From an uncultured Duncaniella sp. (GTDB lineage Bacteria > Bacteroidota > Bacteroidia > Bacteroidales > Muribaculaceae), in assembly GCA_910589485.1 (NCBI GenBank), contig CAJUSW010000008.1:1-64000 (forward strand): DNA of 64,000 nucleotides, read 5' to 3'. How positions within the stretch are numbered: the stretch's first letter is position 1; each line of letters starts with the position of its first letter. The translations under genes were made by a program, and so were the position numbers. Shown in pieces: positions 59,024 to 64,000 of this stretch. The notes beneath the pieces were generated by a model. The model was not told the origin of the DNA. It worked only from the letters and a program-made list of their open reading frames with translations, and searched no databases.

Positions 59024-59251
59024 ATGAGAAGAAGAAAATTGTCAGCGATACTGATGGCGATATGCGCGTCACTCCTGATCTCGCTTGCACTCCCGTCATG
59101 TGGCACAGTCCATGGTCATTGGGGTGTGGGGAGCGAGTATGAAATCCCCTTTGACGGCCCCCACCACAAGCACAAGAAGCATAAGAAGCACAAGAAGCCG
59201 AAATATAAGAAACACAAGAAGCATCATCACCACGATGATGATGACGATTGA
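59024..59251 (+). CDS. Small His/Lys-rich lipoprotein
   Basis: A 75-aa protein. A signal peptide with lipobox LALPSCG is followed by a short segment (HGHWGVGSEYEIPFDGP) and a tail of His-Lys-Lys triplets (HKHKKHKKHKK) that ends HHHHDDDDD. The frame is open to 58973, but ATG 59024 (MRRRKLSA) gives a proper signal. The tail could bind metals or polyanions; this is inference. I know of similar short Bacteroidales proteins, but no tested function. Confidence 0.8.
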   Translation: MRRRKLSAILMAICASLLISLALPSCGTVHGHWGVGSEYEIPFDGPHHKHKKHKKHKKPKYKKHKKHHHHDDDDD

Positions 59252-59259
59252 AAAATATG

Positions 59260-59297
59260 ATGTACCATCCTTACTCAACAGAGAAGTGATGGTACAT
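59260..59297 (+). terminator. Hairpin after the small lipoprotein
   Basis: ATGTACCATC (59260-59269) pairs perfectly with GATGGTACAT (59288-59297), nine bases after the stop codon. Confidence 0.65.
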
Positions 59298-59310
59298 TGT
59301 ATTAGGATTT

Positions 59311-59356
59311 AAGACCATAGATCCATTGAGTCATATCTCTTTGGTTCTATGGTCTT
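59311..59356. terminator. Hairpin with AGACCATAG ends between convergent genes
   Basis: AAGACCATAGA (59311-59321) pairs perfectly with TCTATGGTCTT (59346-59356). The AGACCA(T/G)AG core is the same as the strings in repeat units A and B (9488, 10567, 32027). It lies after the Crp/Fnr gene on the minus strand. Confidence 0.65.
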
Positions 59357-59392
59357 AATTATATGATCATGTATAACTTGGTAGTTGGAATG

Positions 59393-60085
59393 TCAATCCG
59401 GCGTCTTAAGTAGCACATCGCGCAGGGCACGGCGCGAGCGCACTCGGATCTCGGTGGAGGTGTAGTCGAGAATTCCACGGGCTTTCATTGAATCCAGTGA
59501 GGCTATGAACGACGACCGTTGCACCCCGAAAAGCGAATACAGATCCTTCTGTTTGGCGGTGAGCACAATTTCATCCGAATCCATTTGGGTCAGGGCAATG
59601 ATCCAGAACGCTATGCGCTCCTCAAGTGATCCCGAGGTGAGCGAGAGCACACCGTCCACGGCCTTCTGAGCGTTGGTCGACAGGATGTTGAGGTAATTGA
59701 ACAGGAATATCTCGTCGCGTTGTAGTAACGGGATGAAATCTTTCTTGTCGATCTGCATTATCGACACCGTGTCGATGGCGGTCGCAGTGGCCGGATACAG
59801 AGTGTTGCGCCCAAACAGGAAGTCGGGCGAGATCACGGCCGGAGCCGTGAGGGTCTGGCCCACACGCACACGGTCATTCTCGTTGCGTATGGTGAGACGC
59901 GCTCGTCCCGAGATAATAAATTTTATGTGTGTGCAAGGCTCGCCGGCGTTAAGCATTTGCTCCCCGGGGAGATATTTGAGAAACGCGAGTCGGGTATTGC
60001 CCACTATTTCTGACAGGCGCGAGTAGCTTATCCCCTTGAAAAGGGGAAGAGTCATCAGATTTTCATACATACTGTTAGGTGCCAT
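59393..60085 (-). CDS. Crp/Fnr family transcription regulator
   Basis: A 230-aa regulator with an N-terminal cyclic-nucleotide-binding-like beta-roll (about 15-125, YLPGEQMLNAGEPCTHIKFIISGRARL) and a C-terminal winged helix (SLEERIAFWIIALTQ, LTAKQKDLYSLFGVQRSSFIASLDSMKARG). The cysteines of oxygen-sensing Fnr are missing, and the cAMP-binding RSS motif is not seen, so the signal is unknown. It is divergent from the 60231 gene. A perfect inverted repeat in its leader may be its own binding site. Confidence 0.9.
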   Translation of the reverse strand: MAPNSMYENLMTLPLFKGISYSRLSEIVGNTRLAFLKYLPGEQMLNAGEPCTHIKFIISGRARLTIRNENDRVRVGQTLTAPAVISPDFLFGRNTLYPATATAIDTVSIMQIDKKDFIPLLQRDEIFLFNYLNILSTNAQKAVDGVLSLTSGSLEERIAFWIIALTQMDSDEIVLTAKQKDLYSLFGVQRSSFIASLDSMKARGILDYTSTEIRVRSRRALRDVLLKTPD

Positions 60086-60109
60086 GACAATTGCGGGCTT
60101 TTTATAAAA

Positions 60110-60124
60110 TTAACGCTCCGTTAA
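60110..60124. promoter_or_regulatory. Candidate operator in the leader of the Crp/Fnr gene
   Basis: TTAACG-CTC-CGTTAA is a perfect six-base inverted repeat with a three-base spacer, 25 bases before the start codon. Such a dyad could bind a dimeric regulator; self-control is an inference. Confidence 0.4.
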
Positions 60125-60160
60125 CCAGTTTAGTTTATCTAAAAGCGTAGTTTCTTAAAT

Positions 60161-60169
60161 GCAAATTTA
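60161..60169 (-). promoter_or_regulatory. Promoter -7 box for the Crp/Fnr gene
   Basis: TAAATTTGC on the minus strand gives a leader of about 70 bases that contains the dyad at 60110. It lies within the upstream part of the divergent promoter at 60182. Confidence 0.55.
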
Positions 60170-60181
60170 ATAAAAATTTCT

Positions 60182-60189
60182 TAAATTTG
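60182..60189 (+). promoter_or_regulatory. Promoter -7 box for the SDR-like gene
   Basis: TAAATTTG on the plus strand, 41 bases before ATG 60231. Its upstream region overlaps the minus-strand box at 60161-60169, so the two genes could be regulated together. Confidence 0.5.
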
Positions 60190-60230
60190 TCTCTTGATAA
60201 TAGCCAAGACAACTATCCCGACAAAAAACT

Positions 60231-60758
60231 ATGGCAGACAACTATCTCGAAAAGAGAATGGAGGAATATCGTTCAGGACGTCTCGCATCTGCAAGCCGCA
60301 CCACTCCGTCCATGCGCAGTCCTCGCAAAAACAATCAGCTCTCACTTAGCTACGACCCTATGGTTGTGGTGATAAAAGGTGGCACAGCCGGCGACGAGCT
60401 TGCCGAGACCCTCTCGGCCTTCACCTCGGTAGGGTGTCGGGTGGCGTTCACCGCTTGCGATCCTAAGGCGTGCACGTCACTGGCACAGCGTTACGGGGCG
60501 AGATATTACCCCGAGGGATATGACTTCGGCTCCATGCTTGCCGATGTGACATCGCGTTGGGGCGATCCGGCGGTGCTTGTAGCGTTTACAGGCGAGGAAA
60601 ATGAGTGTAACTCGGCGGATGGTTGTTTACCTGGGCTTCCATCGTCCGTCCGCATCCTTAACGCATCTGCTCTTACAGGTCGGGCTTCCGCCTCGGTCAT
60701 AGCGCGTCATCTACTCTACCTCGCCCACCCCTCCAACGCATTTCTTCTTGATTCCTAA
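60231..60758 (+). CDS. Degenerate SDR-like protein of 175 aa
   Basis: After a charged N-terminus (MADNYLEKRMEEYRSGRL) the protein has a Rossmann-like half: VVVIKGGTAGDELAETLSAFTSVGCRVAF resembles the SDR nucleotide loop, and GARYYPEGYDFGSMLADVTSRWGDPAVLVAF resembles the next strands. The SDR catalytic Tyr-x-x-x-Lys is absent and the chain is about 75 residues short. It is probably not a dehydrogenase. It is divergent from the Crp/Fnr gene; the ychF promoter begins inside its end. Confidence 0.75.
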   Translation: MADNYLEKRMEEYRSGRLASASRTTPSMRSPRKNNQLSLSYDPMVVVIKGGTAGDELAETLSAFTSVGCRVAFTACDPKACTSLAQRYGARYYPEGYDFGSMLADVTSRWGDPAVLVAFTGEENECNSADGCLPGLPSSVRILNASALTGRASASVIARHLLYLAHPSNAFLLDS

Positions 60759-60779
60759 GCGGATTTTCCGTAACTTTGC
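60748..60779 (+). promoter_or_regulatory. Promoter for ychF
   Basis: TTG (60748-60750) is 20 bases before TAACTTTGC (60771-60779). The upstream box lies within the last codons of the preceding gene. Confidence 0.75.
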
Positions 60780-60818
60780 ACTCTCATAATAGTAACTGAA
60801 TTAAAAATCATTAGATAA

Positions 60819-61922
60819 ATGGCACTACAATGTGGCATCGTGGGGCTTCCCAATGTGGGAAAATCCACGCTTTTCAACTGTCTGTCCAACGCCAAGGCCC
60901 AGTCGGCCAACTTCCCCTTCTGCACCATCGAGCCTAATGTGGGAGTGATCACTGTCCCCGACGACCGTCTCAACAAGCTCGTAGAGATGTGCAATCCCCG
61001 CTCTGTGGTTCCCGCCACGGTGGAGATTGTCGACATCGCCGGACTCGTTCAGGGAGCAAGTAAGGGTGAGGGTCTGGGCAACAAGTTCCTTGCCAACATC
61101 CGCGAGACCGATGCTATACTCCACGTGCTCCGTTGCTTCGACGACGACAACGTGACCCATGTCCACAACACCGTCGATCCTGTCCGCGACAAGGAGATTA
61201 TCGACTACGAGCTTCAGCTCAAGGATCTTGAGACAGTGGAAAGCCGTATCGCCAAGACTCAGAAACAGGCTCAGACCGGTGGCGACAAAGTGGCCAAGAT
61301 GCAGTACGAGGTTCTGAAGAAATATCAGGAAGCTCTTCAGCAGGGCAAACCCGCCCGCACCGTTGTGCTCGAGACCCCCGATGAGCAGAAATTTGCCCGC
61401 GAGCTGTTCCTCCTCACCTCCAAGCCCGTGATGTATGTGTGCAACGTCGACGACTCATCGGCTGTCGACGGCAACAAATATGTCGAGGCCGTGCGCGAAG
61501 CCATCAAGGATGAGAATGCTCAGCTCCTGATTGTAGCCGCACAGACCGAGAGCGAGATCGCCGAACTCGACACCTACGAGGAGCGTCAGGAGTTCCTCGC
61601 CGAGATCGGCCTCCAGGAATCAGGCGTGGCCCGACTCATCCGTGCCGCCTACGCTCTGCTCAATCTCCAGACATTCTTCACCGCCGGATCCGACGAGGTG
61701 CGAGCCTGGACCTTTATGCGCGGAAGCAAAGCCCCGCAGTGTGCCGGTATCATCCACACCGACTTCGAGAAAGGATTCATCCGTGCCGAGGTGATAAAGT
61801 ATGACGATTATGTCTCCCTCGGCTCCGAGTCAGCAGTACGCGACGCCGGCAAGATGGCCATTGAGGGCAAGAACTATGTGGCCCAGGACGGCGACATCAT
61901 GCACTTCCTCTTCAACGTATAA
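60819..61922 (+). CDS. ychF: Redox-regulated ATPase YchF
   Basis: An Obg-family P-loop NTPase (OLA1/YchF) that prefers ATP and interacts with ribosomes and stress responses. G1 is GLPNVGKST, G3 is DIAGLVQGASKGEGLGN, and the G4 position reads NVDD in place of NKxD, as in YchF proteins that bind ATP. A coiled-coil insertion (about 130-165) and a C-terminal TGS domain (about 283-366) complete it. The length of 367 aa is normal. Confidence 0.96.
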   Translation: MALQCGIVGLPNVGKSTLFNCLSNAKAQSANFPFCTIEPNVGVITVPDDRLNKLVEMCNPRSVVPATVEIVDIAGLVQGASKGEGLGNKFLANIRETDAILHVLRCFDDDNVTHVHNTVDPVRDKEIIDYELQLKDLETVESRIAKTQKQAQTGGDKVAKMQYEVLKKYQEALQQGKPARTVVLETPDEQKFARELFLLTSKPVMYVCNVDDSSAVDGNKYVEAVREAIKDENAQLLIVAAQTESEIAELDTYEERQEFLAEIGLQESGVARLIRAAYALLNLQTFFTAGSDEVRAWTFMRGSKAPQCAGIIHTDFEKGFIRAEVIKYDDYVSLGSESAVRDAGKMAIEGKNYVAQDGDIMHFLFNV

Positions 61923-61941
61923 TCCTCCTGTGCGAAATACA

Positions 61942-61981
61942 ACAGCCGGGACATGTTCAGCTCTGAACATGTCCCGGCTGT
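61942..61981. terminator. Perfect hairpin between convergent genes
   Basis: A 19-base perfect stem, ACAGCCGGGACATGTTCAG (61942-61960) with its complement (61963-61981), and a two-base gap. It lies between ychF and the convergent gene at 62000 and suits both. Confidence 0.85.
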
Positions 61982-61999
61982 CCTGTGTATTGATATTTG

Positions 62000-63274
62000 T
62001 TACTTCACGAGTACCTTTTTGCCACCTATAATATAGATTCCCGGAGTCAGGCCTGACGTGGCATCCGAGGCTTTCACTTCCGAGCGGACAAGAATTCCGT
62101 TCACTGTGTATACATCCACGGCAGCATCTTCTCCGTCAGTGAATATGTCAGTGATAGCCGTGGTGTTGTCATCGTTATACAGTTTTATTCCGGTCACATG
62201 CCCTGAGGCCCATCCCGATTTCACTACACGGAATGTCCCGTCACCGTTGGTCAGAGCGGTCAGATTCTCCGCCGTAGGCTGGAAGGTATATTCATGTTTG
62301 GTCTGGTCCACGGTCGCGTTCTCCTGTGTGAGGACTTCTCCGCCCCATAGTCCCGTTGCCAGACGTACATTCCCGAGATCGCCGTTACCTGTTACTGTGA
62401 TTCGGTTTACATTAGGGAGTACCTTTTGCGACAACACTACCGGAGCCTCGCTCTTTCTCTCACCATAAGCGTAATAGCCTGTGGCATCAAACGCTCCCGG
62501 CTCTTTCTCGATCTTGCTCACATTGCAGTTTCCGCCTGCCGGAAATAATCCGCCTGCGGCATAACTCTTAAGGGTTTCGGTCACTCCGAATTCCACCGTC
62601 ACAGCCTCCTGGCCGTTGAATTCCTCACGTCCTACGCGGAAAGCTCCCGGCAGATTATCTTTCCAATTGTCATCCGGACACTTGCTTGAGTCGATTGGAC
62701 GCAGGAATATCTTGGGTTCATCGCTGTTGAAATCCTCGCTTGTGGCCCTGACAGTCATTTTTATTACATCTCCGGGTTGTAGCTGGGCCATCTGATCGGC
62801 TGTGATTTTAGCGGCCGTCGGGCCCCAGCCCACAGCCACTTCATCATCGCTCCATATCACATTGGGATCTTCAGGCACAGTATAGCTTACCGACTTCAAT
62901 ATCGCGCTCTTCGAGTCAAACGAAGCAAATGTCATACCGCTTTGCTTTATTTTCTCGATATTTTCGGGCGTTAGTTTATCACCGCCGAGAGTCTTCACTG
63001 TAGCGTATGAATACCAACGCTGTATGCCGGTGAAATTACCTATTATTGCCTCCGCGCCCCATGAGTCGGCATCGGAAGTCTCGCCAAAAGTCAAGGTCAT
63101 GGTGGATCCTTCCACGAGTTTGTCAAACTTCTCGGCTTCGATCTTGATTTTATTATCAACTGTGAGCGTTTCTTCTCCGCTCCACACTGTCACAGTCTCA
63201 GGCTTGGCGCTCAGGCTCAAAACCGCAGTCGAAATTAAAAAAATAGATGAGAGTAGACGTTTTATCATACGCAC
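62000..63274 (-). CDS. Exported protein with a type IX-like C-terminal sorting domain
   Basis: A 424-aa secreted or surface protein with a signal peptide (1-23, ending SLSA). Three beta-rich modules of similar beginning follow (TVTVWSGEETL, PNVIWSDDEVAVGW, NRITVTGNGDLG). The last 45 residues have the pattern of a type A sorting domain: VDVYTVNGILVRSE, then LTPGIYIIGGKKVLVK. Such tails direct proteins through the type IX secretion system in Bacteroidota. No enzyme motif is seen; a carbohydrate- or surface-binding role is possible. Confidence 0.85.
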   Translation of the reverse strand: MRMIKRLLSSIFLISTAVLSLSAKPETVTVWSGEETLTVDNKIKIEAEKFDKLVEGSTMTLTFGETSDADSWGAEAIIGNFTGIQRWYSYATVKTLGGDKLTPENIEKIKQSGMTFASFDSKSAILKSVSYTVPEDPNVIWSDDEVAVGWGPTAAKITADQMAQLQPGDVIKMTVRATSEDFNSDEPKIFLRPIDSSKCPDDNWKDNLPGAFRVGREEFNGQEAVTVEFGVTETLKSYAAGGLFPAGGNCNVSKIEKEPGAFDATGYYAYGERKSEAPVVLSQKVLPNVNRITVTGNGDLGNVRLATGLWGGEVLTQENATVDQTKHEYTFQPTAENLTALTNGDGTFRVVKSGWASGHVTGIKLYNDDNTTAITDIFTDGEDAAVDVYTVNGILVRSEVKASDATSGLTPGIYIIGGKKVLVK

Positions 63275-63306
63275 TGGTTTTAAGGTGAATGAAAAAAATT
63301 AACACT

Positions 63307-63315
63307 GCAAAGTTA
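63307..63315 (-). promoter_or_regulatory. Promoter -7 box for the sorted protein
   Basis: TAACTTTGC on the minus strand, 33 bases before the ATG. The rest of 63275-63483 has no gene. Confidence 0.6.
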
Positions 63316-63483
63316 ATTTCACACATCCACTCATCTATCACCCGGTTGTCTTACATGCTTACACATTTATATCCTGCGCATCCGCCAACGTCTCAAACAC
63401 ATATCAATTTGTCTCATCCGGTCGACTGTCGAGCTTTTGGATTGCTGTCATAGCCGTGCCGGGCCATGCAACAGATGTCCATT

Positions 63484-64000
63484 CTAAGCGTGTATCATAT
63501 CCGACAGCACAAACGTCAGCATCACCATGTCCACATTTCCTCCCAACTTGTCTCGGAGCATTTCGAGCATCTTTGCCTTGCGTTTCTTCACCGTGATTTC
63601 GGCCACTCCGAGTCGTTGGGCTATTTCCGCATTTTTCAACCCCTCTTCAAAACTCATTCTCAGCAGAGTGCGGTACTCGGCCGGCAGATCCTCGATTGCG
63701 GCATACAGTGCATCGAGCATCTCGTGCTCGATCATTGCACGCGAAGCATCTCCCTCCATACTTTCCCCGTTATTGCTACGCTCCGCCGTATAGTTTCTCA
63801 TGGCCGATAGGCGGCGCAGAGCCGACACTGCCTTGTTTCTTATGCAAGCCAATATATGGGCGCGCCATTGATCAGGAGTCTTGAACGTCCTTCGTTTCTG
63901 AAACGCATCCATCACCGCATCCTGCACGCAATCGTCGGCCATCCATTCCAGCTCATCGCCCAGCAAGCGCGTGGCATACATCAACATTCCGGGATAATAA
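63484..64000 (-). CDS. ECF sigma factor, cut by the window end
   Basis: A sigma-70 family extracytoplasmic-function factor. The frame stays open to the last base, and the residues before the first internal ATG (YYPGMLMYATRLLGD) fit region 2 of such proteins, so the true start lies outside the window. Region 2 continues as DDCVQDAVMDAF and WRAHILACIRNKAVSALR; region 4 is LPAEYRTLLRMSFEEGLKNAEIAQRLGVAEITVKKRKAKMLEMLR. An anti-sigma gene is not seen downstream. Confidence 0.9.
   Translation of the reverse strand, partial: YYPGMLMYATRLLGDELEWMADDCVQDAVMDAFQKRRTFKTPDQWRAHILACIRNKAVSALRRLSAMRNYTAERSNNGESMEGDASRAMIEHEMLDALYAAIEDLPAEYRTLLRMSFEEGLKNAEIAQRLGVAEITVKKRKAKMLEMLRDKLGGNVDMVMLTFVLSDMIHA

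Overview
The window is a compact, moderately GC-rich bacterial chromosome segment from Bacteroidota, order Bacteroidales. The grounds are the many Bacteroidota-type promoters (TAnnTTTGC, in the best cases with TTTG or TTG 20-21 bp upstream), the scarcity of Shine-Dalgarno sequences, a tRNA without an encoded CCA, and the gene content: Bacteroidetes-type capsule export proteins, SusB-like GH97, a Na+-pumping methylmalonyl-CoA decarboxylase cluster, a Vor-type 2-oxoacid:ferredoxin oxidoreductase, a NigD-like lipoprotein and a type IX-like C-terminal sorting signal. A gut commensal of the Muribaculaceae/Duncaniella kind is my best guess; the family is inferred, not proven.

Layout. 0.2-8.5 kb: GDP-fucose synthase, a class A penicillin-binding protein, and a surface-polysaccharide operon (Wza-like export lipoprotein, Wzc-like tyrosine kinase, a 126-aa unknown, a GT4 glycosyltransferase). 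8.6-9.4 kb: cyclophilin. 9.4-11.4 kb: repeat-rich accessory region A with an unknown 254-aa gene. 11.4-19.4 kb: DUF6155-like protein, DsbD, RelA/SpoT homologue, GH97 alpha-glucosidase, FKBP isomerase and a probable 39-aa gene. 19.6-31.9 kb: housekeeping block (glyS, lemA, FKBP, tgt, lptF/G-like, dnaG, thrS-infC-rpmI-rplT, metY). 32.0-33.8 kb: repeat region B, carrying a second copy of the 254-aa gene. 33.8-40.5 kb: vorDBAC operon, pfkA-lolD-nigD-like, MFS transporter. 40.5-45.4 kb: a MITE-like palindromic element followed by mce-mmdADCB, which converts methylmalonyl-CoA to propionyl-CoA and pumps Na+. 45.6-48.5 kb: unknown, tcdA, SGNH hydrolase, gluQ. 48.8-53.4 kb: L-rhamnose operon rhaBATD. 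53.5-56.5 kb: class A beta-lactamase, GNAT acetyltransferase, tRNA-Leu(CAA), and an AT-rich lipoprotein cassette between hairpins. 56.5-64 kb: gamma-carbonic-anhydrase-like protein, aminopeptidase P, a His/Lys-rich small lipoprotein, a Crp/Fnr regulator divergent from a degenerate SDR-like protein, ychF, a sorted surface protein, and an ECF sigma factor cut by the window end.

The most unusual content is the pair of ~1.4-kb direct repeats (9.45-10.87 and 32.03-33.44 kb). Each carries the same 254-aa gene behind a near-leaderless promoter. By hand comparison the two genes differ mainly at silent positions, so the protein appears to be under selection; it looks weakly like an inactivated phage terminase ATPase domain. 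Around these repeats lie short hairpin modules with compensatory base changes, a large inverted repeat, and dispersed AGTATAGAG strings that also form a large hairpin inside the rhamnose operon. All numbers were counted by eye; no searches were run.
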